A stretch of DNA of 64,000 bases from Roseivirga echinicomitans (GCF_001592935.1 NZ_LRDB01000001.1:744001-808000), one strand, 5' to 3'. Numbered from the stretch's first letter, positions 1 through 8,963 are shown. Numbers and translations are program-made. The notes: generated by a model not told the origin, from the letters alone.

Positions 1-1
1 C

Positions 2-1192
2 TTGATTACCACTTTCGACCTAGAACTACAGACTTATGCGGAGAGGTTATTGGCGGGCAAAACAGGCAGTATTGTCGCGATTGACCCTTCCACAGGGGAA
101 ATATTGGTTATGGCGACCGCCCCTACTTATGAGCCAAAGATGCTTTCAGGCAGGGAGTTTGGTAAAAACTTTAGTCAAATAGCCTTAGATAGCTCAAAGC
201 TATTATTTAACAGGGCACATATGGCCACCTACCCTGCGGGCTCGGTATTTAAAACAGTACAGGCGCTAATCGCTTTAGATGAGGGTGTAATTAAGGCCGA
301 TGAACAGATTTTTGTCAACCTGAATGGGATTGGAGATCATGCTCCTGCAGGCTACTATGATGTGGCTCGAGGAATTGAAAAGTCTTCGAATAACTACTTT
401 CTTGAAGTGATGAGGAGGGTGGTAAATCAGAAAAAAGACCCAAGTATTTTTACCGATTCTCGAATAGGTTTGGCCATATGGGCCGAGGCAGTAAAGAAGT
501 TCGGTTTTGGTGCTCCACTTGGAATAGATATTCCTGGTGAGGCTTCTGGCTTGGTGCCTGATGTAGCTTATTATGATAAGATCTATAAAAACAAAGATTG
601 GGCTTATAGTACCATTCAATCCTTGTCAATAGGCCAAGGAGAGATTTTAGTAACGCCTCTACAAGTGGCTAACCTAGCAGCCATTATTGCCAACAGAGGC
701 CATTATATTCAACCACATTTAGTAAAAGGTTTTGAAAAGGAAGGAGTGGTTACTTTAAAACAATTTGAAAAGAACTTCACAGGAAAGGGAACTGATTACT
801 ATCCTGCCATTATTGATGGTATGAAACGCTCCGCTCAGGGTACTCCTAGAGCACCAATTAGGGGCATTACGATTGCCAGTAAAACGGGAACAGCTGAGAA
901 TGGCGCTAAGGATGAGACTCTAGACCACTCCGTATTTATGGCTTTTGCTCCAGTGGAGAATCCAAAAATTGCCATTGCGGTTTATATTGAAAATGCAGGT
1001 TGGGGCGGACGAGCAGCAGCGACTACTGCCAGCTTAATTATGGAAATGTATCTGAAAGGATACATTGAAAAGGATTATAGAAATAGAGAGGAATATGTGC
1101 TTAAGGGTGACTTCTTAGATGAAGAGCAGAAGAGGGAAATAGAAAGAAAGAAACTCGAAAAGGCTAGAAAGAATGCCTTATTGCAGAATTGA
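2..1192 (+). CDS. mrdA: Penicillin-binding protein 2, transpeptidase part (5' end cut off)
   Basis: This is the C-terminal 396 codons of a class B penicillin-binding protein, the D,D-transpeptidase that cross-links peptidoglycan during cell elongation. The reading frame is open at the left edge, so the first TTG is not a real start and the N-terminal anchor and dimerisation domain lie outside the window. All three active-site motifs are visible: the serine motif SVFK (S81, K84 of this fragment), SSN (128-130), and KTGT (from K294). A charged Glu/Lys/Arg-rich tail follows. The stop codon overlaps the rodA start, the usual PBP2-RodA pairing for the elongasome. The pairing with RodA supports PBP2 over the division enzyme PBP3. 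Confidence 0.93.
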   Translation: MITTFDLELQTYAERLLAGKTGSIVAIDPSTGEILVMATAPTYEPKMLSGREFGKNFSQIALDSSKLLFNRAHMATYPAGSVFKTVQALIALDEGVIKADEQIFVNLNGIGDHAPAGYYDVARGIEKSSNNYFLEVMRRVVNQKKDPSIFTDSRIGLAIWAEAVKKFGFGAPLGIDIPGEASGLVPDVAYYDKIYKNKDWAYSTIQSLSIGQGEILVTPLQVANLAAIIANRGHYIQPHLVKGFEKEGVVTLKQFEKNFTGKGTDYYPAIIDGMKRSAQGTPRAPIRGITIASKTGTAENGAKDETLDHSVFMAFAPVENPKIAIAVYIENAGWGGRAAATTASLIMEMYLKGYIEKDYRNREEYVLKGDFLDEEQKREIERKKLEKARKNALLQN

Positions 1193-2460
1193 GAAGAAGA
1201 GACTCCATATTAAAAAACCTGGATTGGCCCATCGTTTTCCTGTACATCATTCTTGTGGTGATGGGCTGGTTCAATATTTTCGCATCAGTTTATGATCCTG
1301 AAACTGCCTTTAATATTTTCGATATAAGTCTAAGTTCAGGCCGACAACTTTTATTCATTGGTGGTTCGGTTATCCTCATTGTCGTCATTCTCTTGCTGGA
1401 TTTTCGTATCTACGAATCTTTTGCGCCTTATCTCTATATTCTATTTATGCTTTTGCTGATGGCCGTTTTGGTCTTTGGAGCTAAAATTAACGGAGCAAGG
1501 GCTTGGTTCGACTTGGGAATTTTTCGCTTACAACCTTCAGAATTTACCAAATTGGCTACGGCTCTTTTGCTGGCCAGTTATGTTTCCAATAATAATGTGA
1601 AACTCACAGAATTCAAGCATCAGCTGATCGCACTGTTCATTATCTTCTTACCAGTTGGATTCATTATGCTCCAACCAGATTTGGGTTCTTCCTTGATCTT
1701 CTTTGCTTTTGTTCTTCCTCTTTTTAGAGAAGGACTTCCAGCCATTTACTTGATTGTGGCAGGGGCTTTTGCAATAGTTGGTGTGCTGACGCTCTTACTT
1801 TCCCTTAAGATTATCATAATCATTGCACTCATTGTGGGTATCATTTGGGTGGTGGTTACATCACGGTCCGTTTCCAATATCGTAATTACCTCGCTGTTGA
1901 TTCTTATGAGTGTTGGTTTCTCATATGGCTTCGGTTATGCTTTTGAAAACTTGGTGCCGAAATACCAGAAGGACAGAATCCTCGTCATCTTCGATTCCAA
2001 CTCAGTAGATCCTTTAGGGGCGGGTTATAATTTAAATCAATCCAAAATTGCCATTGGCTCAGGAGGCTTCTCTGGCAAAGGTTTTTTAGAAGGAACACAA
2101 ACCAAATACGGTTACGTACCAGAACAAAGTACCGACTTTATTTTTAGCACCTTGGCCGAAGAGCACGGTTGGCTCGGAAGCTTTGTGGTGATTGCTTTGT
2201 TCGTTGTTTTGATGATCAGAATCACTGCAATTGCCGAAAGGCAGAAGTTTAAATTTGCACGGTTTTATGGTTACGCTGTAGCTTCTATTATCTTCTTCCA
2301 CTTCACCATCAATATCGCCATGACCATTGGCTTATTCCCTGTAGTGGGTATTCCGCTGCCGTTCTTTAGCTATGGAGGTTCATCCCTTTGGTCATTCACC
2401 ATAATGCTCTTTGTACTCCTTAAAATGGACATGCACAGAACTCAGGTGCTTTCGAGGTGA
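1189..2460 (+). CDS. rodA: RodA, SEDS peptidoglycan glycosyltransferase
   Basis: A 423-residue polytopic membrane protein of the SEDS family (RodA/FtsW), which polymerises lipid II and partners PBP2 in lateral wall growth. About ten hydrophobic segments are visible. SEDS hallmarks are GARAW (about 102-106) followed by LQPSEFTK, then QPDLGSS, and near the C-terminus FFSYGGSS (about 391). The start is TTG at 1189; the T and G of this codon also form part of the PBP2 stop, giving a 4-base TTGA overlap that implies translational coupling. No good ATG lies near the conserved N-terminus. It ends 10 bases before the convergent lipoprotein gene. Confidence 0.93.
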   Translation: MRRRDSILKNLDWPIVFLYIILVVMGWFNIFASVYDPETAFNIFDISLSSGRQLLFIGGSVILIVVILLLDFRIYESFAPYLYILFMLLLMAVLVFGAKINGARAWFDLGIFRLQPSEFTKLATALLLASYVSNNNVKLTEFKHQLIALFIIFLPVGFIMLQPDLGSSLIFFAFVLPLFREGLPAIYLIVAGAFAIVGVLTLLLSLKIIIIIALIVGIIWVVVTSRSVSNIVITSLLILMSVGFSYGFGYAFENLVPKYQKDRILVIFDSNSVDPLGAGYNLNQSKIAIGSGGFSGKGFLEGTQTKYGYVPEQSTDFIFSTLAEEHGWLGSFVVIALFVVLMIRITAIAERQKFKFARFYGYAVASIIFFHFTINIAMTIGLFPVVGIPLPFFSYGGSSLWSFTIMLFVLLKMDMHRTQVLSR

Positions 2461-2470
2461 TTAAATCCTA

Positions 2471-3973
2471 TTAGTCCTGTGCATAGATATACTTTTCCAA
2501 CAAAGTTTTAATGGACGGATCTTTTGGCCCGGGTGCATCGGCTTCCACTAATTTTCCGTGGGTATCAAAAATCAGGTACCTAGGGATGCTTTGGATTTTC
2601 AGGTTTTTAACCCAATCTGAATTTTTGTGATTTAAAGACAGGTAATTGTTTTCCAGATCACTTAAATCATATCGTTCAACGGCCTTTTTCCAATCACTTT
2701 GGTCGTTGTCAGACGAGAGATACACAAAGATGATATTCTGACCAGCGTATTCTTCACGTAGTTTTTCAGCATAAGGCATGGCCTCAATACAAGGTGAACA
2801 CCAACTGGCCCAATAATCCACGTAAATCACTTTGCCTTTGTTCTTGATTAGAATGTCTTGAAACCTAATTACACTACCATCCTCTTTTAACAGGTTCAAC
2901 CCAACTTTCTCGTTTACTTGCTTTTCATAACCCAAAAGGAATTGCTCAGTAAACTCTTCTAAAAAAGTAGAGTCCTTGTAAGTCATCATGTATTCATTCA
3001 GGTAATCGGATATTTCTCCGTACGGCTCCTTATATTCCACCATTTGGTACAAGGATCTTTCTCTAGCTATTTTTAGTAATTCTCCTTCGGGAATGTGGTT
3101 TGGAAGTCTGTCGTATGCCTCTTTGAAATTGATGTATTCCATTGATCTACTCCGATCAGTTTTACCTTCTAGTACTATCTGTATGATGAAATTTTGAAAA
3201 TAACCCAAGCCGAAACGACTGTTAATTATAGACTCATCTGTGAACATAGTAGAAGCAAAAGCCCTGTCTTTGATTTCTTGACTTTTTGTCCAACGCAGAA
3301 GGCTCATTAGCCTATAAAAGGCCTTTCTTTTTTCTAAGTCTAGTTTAAGCTCATTCCAGTCACTCGATCCAGAAGTCCCTTCTTGCGTGATTCGTTGTTC
3401 CGAAAGCTTATTTAAAAGGCCTTCAACAAGTAAATTAAAGGAGTCAGGGTTGGTGTCGAGTAGGGCCTTGTTTAGTGTCATAGGAAGCCCAAGATTTATT
3501 CTTTCAAAATCAGCTTTGATTTCTAATGGCTTAAACTCGCTGTTTGTGGATATATATAAATTGTAGAGCGAATCAAGGTAGGCCTGGCTTGTGCCTGATT
3601 CTGAAATGCTTTTCCTTCCGCCAATCAATTGAAATGCTTCTCCACTTTTTGGCAGCCGAATACTGATTGAATCCCCTTTAGTCACATAAAGTGTATCGCT
3701 ATAAATGCTCTTATGGCTAATAAGTATTACCTCGGGCTGATAGATTGGAATCGTGAGGGTGTCCTTGCCTTCTTTAGTATAATAGTCTGCTTCAAGGCTA
3801 TCGGACATGCTCCTATAAAACCTAATTCTGATTGGCGAGTCACTATTGTTGTCAATAAAAAAAGTGACTTCATTTTTTTCTGGAGCTTGAATTTCCTCAA
3901 TAATTGTTTTTTGTCCGCAACCAAAAGCTAAAAGCGTAATTACTAATATATAAGCAAAAGCATTCTTTTTCAT
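2471..3973 (-). CDS. Lipoprotein with C-terminal TlpA-like thioredoxin domain
   Basis: A 500-residue predicted lipoprotein: a hydrophobic leader ends in the lipobox LAFGC with C19 as the lipidation site. The first 350 residues or so are a Bacteroidota-specific region without a motif I can assign. Residues of roughly 360-490 form a TlpA/ResA-like thioredoxin fold with the redox pair WCSPC (near residue 391) and a downstream cis-proline region (SIPRY). Proteins of this type act as periplasmic thiol-disulfide oxidoreductases; the substrate is unknown. The start is the ATG at 3973, preceded by an 11-bp inverted repeat. It is convergent with rodA and divergent from the propeller-like lipoprotein at 4138. 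Confidence 0.8.
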   Translation of the reverse strand: MKKNAFAYILVITLLAFGCGQKTIIEEIQAPEKNEVTFFIDNNSDSPIRIRFYRSMSDSLEADYYTKEGKDTLTIPIYQPEVILISHKSIYSDTLYVTKGDSISIRLPKSGEAFQLIGGRKSISESGTSQAYLDSLYNLYISTNSEFKPLEIKADFERINLGLPMTLNKALLDTNPDSFNLLVEGLLNKLSEQRITQEGTSGSSDWNELKLDLEKRKAFYRLMSLLRWTKSQEIKDRAFASTMFTDESIINSRFGLGYFQNFIIQIVLEGKTDRSRSMEYINFKEAYDRLPNHIPEGELLKIARERSLYQMVEYKEPYGEISDYLNEYMMTYKDSTFLEEFTEQFLLGYEKQVNEKVGLNLLKEDGSVIRFQDILIKNKGKVIYVDYWASWCSPCIEAMPYAEKLREEYAGQNIIFVYLSSDNDQSDWKKAVERYDLSDLENNYLSLNHKNSDWVKNLKIQSIPRYLIFDTHGKLVEADAPGPKDPSIKTLLEKYIYAQD

Positions 3974-4008
3974 TTTAAATTACCTTTCATGATAGCTGTA
4001 ATTTAAAA
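3973..4008. repeat. Inverted repeat abutting the TlpA-like lipoprotein start
   Basis: Arms 3973-3983 and 3998-4008 are perfect 11-base reverse complements (TTTTAAATTAC and its complement) around a 14-base spacer. The left arm touches the start codon of the gene at 2471-3973, so it could be an operator or a hairpin in the mRNA leader. The arms are AT-rich, so chance is possible. Confidence 0.4.
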
Positions 4009-4137
4009 CTAAAAATTAAGTTTTCAAGAAGATTGATTTTTAGAATAAATGTGTCAACAGCAAATTGCTTTTCGTGATTATAATCGATAACTAGAGTCGT
4101 AGTTGTTTTTTAATAAAAGAGGCCTAATCTTATAGAG

Positions 4138-5301
4138 ATGAAGTACACATTGTTTACCGCTATTTCCGTGTTTTTATTTTTTTCCTGTTCAGATGAGAGA
4201 GAGGTTATTAGCGAACTGAGTTACGAGTTTGTTCTTGACGATTCGGTTAAGCTAAATATTGGTCTTGAGCCACAGTTTGTCAGTAAAAAAGCAGAGGCTA
4301 ATGTTTTCCTTGCCTATACTCGAATTAACTCAACTTTTCAGATTTTTAACCAGTCAGGCAAATTGCTTCATAGTTTTAATAGAATTGGGGAAGATGCGGA
4401 GAGCTACAACAAAAATGTTTACGGAGCAGGCATTAGAGATGGTAAACTTTATATCCAAGATATTTCAAAAGTACATGCCTACGATTTAGGTGGGAATCAT
4501 TTATGGTCTCAGAATTACAATAACCGTATTCCAAATACGGTGGGGGGAAATATTCGTGGGGAGTTTCAAATGCTTAACGATTCGATATGGGTGAATCCTC
4601 TTATTTTTAGCGGTGTTGTATCGTTCAGTAAACAGAAGTTAGCGATTTTAGACACGCTTAATACTGTTGAGCTTTTTCAGCTGGGAGGTAAGGCTAATCG
4701 AAGTTCAGTAAAGGTTGATGAATTTAGCTTTGAAGAAGAGAGTATGTACCTTGGAAATTTAATTTACCCAAATTTTTTGCCTGTGATTGAAGCTACCAAA
4801 AATGGTCTTTGGGTAGCATACCCCTATGAATTAGTACTTCACTTTTATGAATATGAACAAGGAGTAAGACATCACAAAGCTTATAATATTCAATTAGATA
4901 GATTCAAAGACCCCAAAGGCGCTGAGGAGAGTGAGTTAATTGACCCAATGAACAAAATAAGCCCTCGCTTGATTGGCCTGAATAGTCAGATATTAAAGCT
5001 GTATGCAATGGAAGCCGACAAGCTCTTTATTCTTTATAAAACCGGAATTCCTAATAAGCGAAGATTCGAGGAAAGCTTGGTTCCGTTTTATGACGAATCT
5101 AAATTCTTTGGCGCTATTTTTCAAGACGGGAAAATCGTTTCATCTGCCATAGAAATTCCTAGAGGTGGTTTTCAGTATAAGAATGAAGATAGATATGTAT
5201 ACCTAGGAGATGATAAGTGGATGTTTTTGCAGGAAAATATGACTGAGAAAGATTATTATACAGGATACATTTACAGATTAAAACCAGTCAACCCTCTCTA
5301 G
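4138..5301 (+). CDS. Lipoprotein, likely beta-propeller (DUF4221/TolB-like)
   Basis: A 387-residue predicted lipoprotein with the lipobox FFSC at C17. The rest is beta-rich with repeated short blocks resembling propeller blades (for example FQIFNQSGKLLHSF and LYIQDISKVHAYDLGG), the pattern of the DUF4221 and 6-bladed TolB-like lipoproteins common in Bacteroidota. I infer the fold from this pattern; no catalytic motif is visible. It is divergent from the TlpA-like lipoprotein across 164 bases. A second propeller lipoprotein plus a CxxC protein occur at 39435-41011. Function unknown; such proteins are usually anchored in the outer membrane or periplasm. Confidence 0.65.
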   Translation: MKYTLFTAISVFLFFSCSDEREVISELSYEFVLDDSVKLNIGLEPQFVSKKAEANVFLAYTRINSTFQIFNQSGKLLHSFNRIGEDAESYNKNVYGAGIRDGKLYIQDISKVHAYDLGGNHLWSQNYNNRIPNTVGGNIRGEFQMLNDSIWVNPLIFSGVVSFSKQKLAILDTLNTVELFQLGGKANRSSVKVDEFSFEEESMYLGNLIYPNFLPVIEATKNGLWVAYPYELVLHFYEYEQGVRHHKAYNIQLDRFKDPKGAEESELIDPMNKISPRLIGLNSQILKLYAMEADKLFILYKTGIPNKRRFEESLVPFYDESKFFGAIFQDGKIVSSAIEIPRGGFQYKNEDRYVYLGDDKWMFLQENMTEKDYYTGYIYRLKPVNPL

Positions 5302-5380
5302 CCAGTGAAAATACGAAGGAGAATAAGTTCTTAATATCAATTTGGCCTGCGTTTGCTCCCTTCTATGAACAGAGTCATTT

Positions 5381-6190
5381 CTATAACTTGCTCACATCAA
5401 TATCAAATAGCTTGGCAGCGTTTTTCCAGAGAATAAGCTCCTTCTTTTCTTGAGGCAAATCCAATTGATCCATAAACTTTAGGTAGGATTTCATATTGCA
5501 AATAGGCCAATCGGTGCCATAAAGTAAGTATTGAGGCTCACCAGCATACAGGATCATTTCTTCGATTTGAGCTTTCATGTATTTCTCGAACTTCTCTGAG
5601 AAATCGCCCAAAACCAAACCTGAGATATCCGCATGTACATTCTTGTTCTTATAAACTACTTCCATGCAGTCCTTAATCCACGGATTACCTACATGGCAAA
5701 TTACAATCTTCATGTCTGGATTGTCCACTGCCACTTCATCAATATGGATGGGGTGCGAATAACGAATTCTTCCTTTTGGAGAATAGGTATCACCCGAATG
5801 AAACATGACTGGGATATTGTACTCAGTTGCCAAATCATAAAAAACTTGAAGTCGATTATCATAAGGATAAAACGGCTCATACCCCGGGTAAAACTTTAGT
5901 CCCTTGATCAATCCGGCATTGATATAATCACTAATTTCTCTTAAATCTCTTTCTCTGTAATTAAGAAAGCTTACTCCTGCAACCACACCAAGATTTTTCC
6001 TTCCTTCAATAGCCTCTACTACCTTTTTAATACCTGGCCGATGTTCGTTCACTAAATAAGAAGTAAGTACAAGCGAATAATCCACCTTGTTTTCATCCAT
6101 GGTGTCAGAAAGCTTGTCGAGACAGTCTTCAAGCGAAACTACTCGCTCTTCATGGTAATTATTAAGGTGAGTGAGTGCATCTATGATCAT
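5381..6190 (-). CDS. Amidohydrolase-family (Amidohydro_2) TIM-barrel protein
   Basis: A 269-residue cytosolic protein resembling the Amidohydro_2 metal-dependent hydrolases. Recognisable pieces are an N-terminal DALTH segment (H8), FHSG (H131), CHVGNP (H166) and GTDWP (D227), in the order expected for the barrel strands that carry metal ligands. The canonical N-terminal HxH pair is reduced here: the position after H8 is L-N, so the metal site may be altered. The substrate cannot be told. The ATG at 6190 is the natural start. It stands alone, convergent with the propeller lipoprotein and divergent from the asparaginase-like gene. Confidence 0.75.
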   Translation of the reverse strand: MIIDALTHLNNYHEERVVSLEDCLDKLSDTMDENKVDYSLVLTSYLVNEHRPGIKKVVEAIEGRKNLGVVAGVSFLNYRERDLREISDYINAGLIKGLKFYPGYEPFYPYDNRLQVFYDLATEYNIPVMFHSGDTYSPKGRIRYSHPIHIDEVAVDNPDMKIVICHVGNPWIKDCMEVVYKNKNVHADISGLVLGDFSEKFEKYMKAQIEEMILYAGEPQYLLYGTDWPICNMKSYLKFMDQLDLPQEKKELILWKNAAKLFDIDVSKL

Positions 6191-6348
6191 GTTATTCCTG
6201 AATAAGAGGGTTGTTTTCTAATATAAGCACTCTTGGGTGATATAACTGAAACCGCACATTGATTTTAAAAGAAATTACCAATCGGGGAATTCAGTTGTCC
6301 AACCGTTTTTCGCTAGCAAAGCATTTAAAAATCCCTTAGCTTTCTTTT

Positions 6349-6837
6349 ATGAAAGTACTGTTTATTCAAGTGGGAGGCACCATTGATAAGGACTATCCAA
6401 AGCTGAATAGGGGCTACGCCTTCGAGATTGGCGAGCCTGCCATTTCACGAATTCTGGAACGGAATCTTCTTGGTTTCGAATATGAAATTGTGAGCCTCAT
6501 GAAAAAGGACAGCCTTGATATGACAGATCAAGACCGAAGCGAGATTCGGGACTATTGTCTAAAAACTGAGTATTCAAAAATTGTCATTACCCATGGGTCG
6601 GATACACTGGTAGAAACGGCCAAAGTCATGGGTCAGATCAAGGGAAAAACCATTGTACTCACCGCAGCGTATAGGCCTGAAAGATTTTCGAACTCCGATG
6701 CAGATTTTAATGTTGGGGTGGCGGTAGGCACCCTCAATAATTTATTAGAGGGCACGTTTATTGCCATGAATGGGCTGCTGATTCACCCCGACCAATGTTA
6801 TAAAAATGAAAAAACGGGAAGGTTTGAACAGGTCTAA
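6349..6837 (+). CDS. Short asparaginase-like domain protein
   Basis: A 162-residue protein equal to about the N-terminal half of a type I/II L-asparaginase. The two threonine motifs of the family are present: VGGTIDK (T11) and THGSDTL (T81-D85). A Lys normally in a TGAMR-like loop is replaced in the region TAAYRPERFSNSDA, where an Arg may stand in. The C-terminal domain that completes the dimer active site is missing, and the ORF ends cleanly without a continuing frame, so it is a genuine short family member and not obviously a broken gene. Activity on asparagine is uncertain. The subtilisin-like gene starts 30 bases downstream. Confidence 0.78.
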   Translation: MKVLFIQVGGTIDKDYPKLNRGYAFEIGEPAISRILERNLLGFEYEIVSLMKKDSLDMTDQDRSEIRDYCLKTEYSKIVITHGSDTLVETAKVMGQIKGKTIVLTAAYRPERFSNSDADFNVGVAVGTLNNLLEGTFIAMNGLLIHPDQCYKNEKTGRFEQV

Positions 6838-6867
6838 TACTATATTTAAATCCTAGACTTAATACAG

Positions 6868-8496
6868 ATGAAAAAATATACAATATGGGCGATACTCTTG
6901 TTGGTGTCGCTTCAAGGTTTTGCTCAACAAGGGCTCTTACAAACACCTCCAAAGAACTGGTTCAACCTTGATCCAGTCGAAAACAAAGTAAATGGAGTGA
7001 GTACCGAAAAGGCTTATGAATTATTAAAAGGTAAAACTTCCAAAAAAGTAATCGTTGCGGTAATCGACTCAGGAATTGATATAGAGCACGAAGACCTTAA
7101 AGATGTGATTTGGACCAACCCAGGTGAAATTCCGAACAATGGAATTGATGATGACAACAATGGCTACATAGACGATGTACACGGTTGGAATTTCATTGGT
7201 GGAAAGGATGGCCGCAACGTGGGTAAGGACAGCTATGAAGTAACCAGGTACTATAAAGCTCTGAGTAAAAAGTACGAAGGGAAAGAGCTCAAAGACATTG
7301 ATAAAAATGACAAGGAAGAGTTCATCACTTGGCAAAAAGTGAAAGGCGAATTCGAAGAAGCATATGGAAAAGCACAAATGGAATTTGAGCAGTATGGAAG
7401 CTTGGCGCGCCAGATTGAGCGCTTCAATAAGCTGTTTGAAGCCTATATGGATGTGGAAGAAGTGACGGTTGCAACATTATCCGAAATAGATTCTCCAGAT
7501 GCAGTAATAGATCTAGGAAAAAATTACATGACTCAGATCTTACAATCCATTGACGGAGAATTATCTCTTGATAGCGTTTTGGTGTTGATCAATATGGATT
7601 TGGCTGAAATGGAAGCCAGTGCTAAGTATTCTTATGGTTTGGAGTATGATGCAAGAGAAATAGTGGGTGATGACCCAAATAACCTTGCGGAAAAAGGCTA
7701 TGGAAACAACGATGTGAGTGGAAAGGGAACGGATAATTTTCACGGGACTCACGTGGCTGGAATTATTGCGGCTTCACGAGGAAACGGCATTGGAACAGAT
7801 GGCGTGGCTAATAATGTGAGCATTATGGCACTTAGGGCCGTGCCAGATGGTGATGAGCGTGATAAAGATGTAGCCAATGCCATTCGTTATGCGGTAGATA
7901 ATGGAGCCAAAATTATCAATATGAGCTTTGGGAAGGCTTATTCTCCCAACCTTCAGTATGTGTATGATGCCATTGAGTATGCCAATTTAAATGGCGTTTT
8001 ATTAGTACACGCAGCAGGAAACAGTGGCGAAGACATTGACGAGTCCAACAATTACCCGAATGACAAATTCGGTAAAAAGGGCGATTGGGCGAACTGGATT
8101 GAAGTAGGTGCTTCTTCTTGGGGTGCTGAAGATGAATATGTGGGAAGCTTTAGTAACTACGGAGACAAAACCGTTGATTTATTTGCTCCTGGCGTGGCCA
8201 TATACTCAACTGCTCCTGGAAATATATATCAGGATGCGCAAGGCACCAGTATGGCATCGCCAGTAACAGCTGGAGTGGCAGCGATGCTGCTGTCTTATTT
8301 CCCTGACCTAAATGCTGAACAGCTGAAAGATATTTTGATGAAGTCTGTCCGTAAACTGGATGGAATTAAAGTAACCAAACCCGGAACATTCGATCAAGAA
8401 GTGAACTTCTCAAAGCTGTCCAAATCAGGTGGTATCATTAATGCTTATGAGGCGGTAAAAATGGCTGAGTCTATGACTTTAGGTAAGAAGAGATAA
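6868..8496 (+). CDS. Secreted subtilisin-like serine protease (S8 family)
   Basis: A 542-residue exported protease. The N-terminus is a signal peptide ending near GFAQ (residue 20). The catalytic triad is in subtilisin order: Asp in VIDSGID (D67), His in HGTHVAG (H292) and Ser in GTSMASP (S461), with the oxyanion Asn in AAGNS. The 225 residues between Asp and His are far more than the roughly 30 of subtilisin and include a charged, probably helical insert (about 125-260). The C-terminus lacks an obvious sorting domain. A strong hairpin terminator follows. Confidence 0.92.
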   Translation: MKKYTIWAILLLVSLQGFAQQGLLQTPPKNWFNLDPVENKVNGVSTEKAYELLKGKTSKKVIVAVIDSGIDIEHEDLKDVIWTNPGEIPNNGIDDDNNGYIDDVHGWNFIGGKDGRNVGKDSYEVTRYYKALSKKYEGKELKDIDKNDKEEFITWQKVKGEFEEAYGKAQMEFEQYGSLARQIERFNKLFEAYMDVEEVTVATLSEIDSPDAVIDLGKNYMTQILQSIDGELSLDSVLVLINMDLAEMEASAKYSYGLEYDAREIVGDDPNNLAEKGYGNNDVSGKGTDNFHGTHVAGIIAASRGNGIGTDGVANNVSIMALRAVPDGDERDKDVANAIRYAVDNGAKIINMSFGKAYSPNLQYVYDAIEYANLNGVLLVHAAGNSGEDIDESNNYPNDKFGKKGDWANWIEVGASSWGAEDEYVGSFSNYGDKTVDLFAPGVAIYSTAPGNIYQDAQGTSMASPVTAGVAAMLLSYFPDLNAEQLKDILMKSVRKLDGIKVTKPGTFDQEVNFSKLSKSGGIINAYEAVKMAESMTLGKKR

Positions 8497-8516
8497 CATT
8501 AACTGTCTCGCCCTAA

Positions 8517-8559
8517 ACACAAAAGGCCTCTTGAACTTAATTCAAGAGGCCTTTTGTGT
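8517..8559. terminator. Bidirectional intrinsic terminator
   Basis: A perfect 19-bp stem (8517-8535 with 8541-8559) closes a 5-base loop, with A and T tracts inside the flanks. It lies between the convergent protease and DUF6249 genes and can serve both strands. Confidence 0.85.
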
Positions 8560-8570
8560 TGTTATCTGTT

Positions 8571-8963
8571 TTAGTTTCTTTTCTCAAGAATCAACTTTCT
8601 ATGCAAAAAGAAGGAGGCAATAAAACCTACACCTAGCATCAAGAATATAGAAAAGAAATAGGCGCCAGGGTAATCGTCAGATCGATAAGAATCAGGGGAG
8701 AAGTTTGCCGTATTCATTCTAACCAGTAAACCTTCCATAAAGTAACCCAAACCAATGCCTAGCGATAAGCAGATAAGCAATGAGCCAAGAATGATAGTGA
8801 AGAATAGGTTTCTCTTTTTCGGTTCTGTCTGAAATAAACTCGCATCAGCTCCTTTTTCTATTAACATAGCACGTTCCCTATGTCGTGTGAGTAAATGGAA
8901 AAATATCAAACCGGCTATGCTAAGGATGGCTATGATAAAAAATATTCCAACTATTTCATTCAT
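8571..8963 (-). CDS. DUF6249-type membrane protein
   Basis: A 130-residue protein with three hydrophobic segments: the N-terminus (about 5-24), about 52-76 and about 101-121. After the first helix comes a short cytosolic stretch with RHRERAMLIEKGAD, the pattern of the DUF6249 membrane proteins that sit beside ECF sigma factors in Bacteroidota. Here it is divergent from such a sigma gene. An ECF-like promoter (9027 to 9001 on this strand) points at it with the same motif and spacing as the promoter of the sigma gene, so I infer it belongs to that regulon. Biochemical role unknown. Confidence 0.75.
   Translation of the reverse strand: MNEIVGIFFIIAILSIAGLIFFHLLTRHRERAMLIEKGADASLFQTEPKKRNLFFTIILGSLLICLSLGIGLGYFMEGLLVRMNTANFSPDSYRSDDYPGAYFFSIFLMLGVGFIASFFLHRKLILEKRN

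Noticed and set aside
275-619. Minus-strand frame of 114 codons inside the PBP2 gene
   Set aside because: It is fully antisense to a gene with clear catalytic motifs and has no family features.
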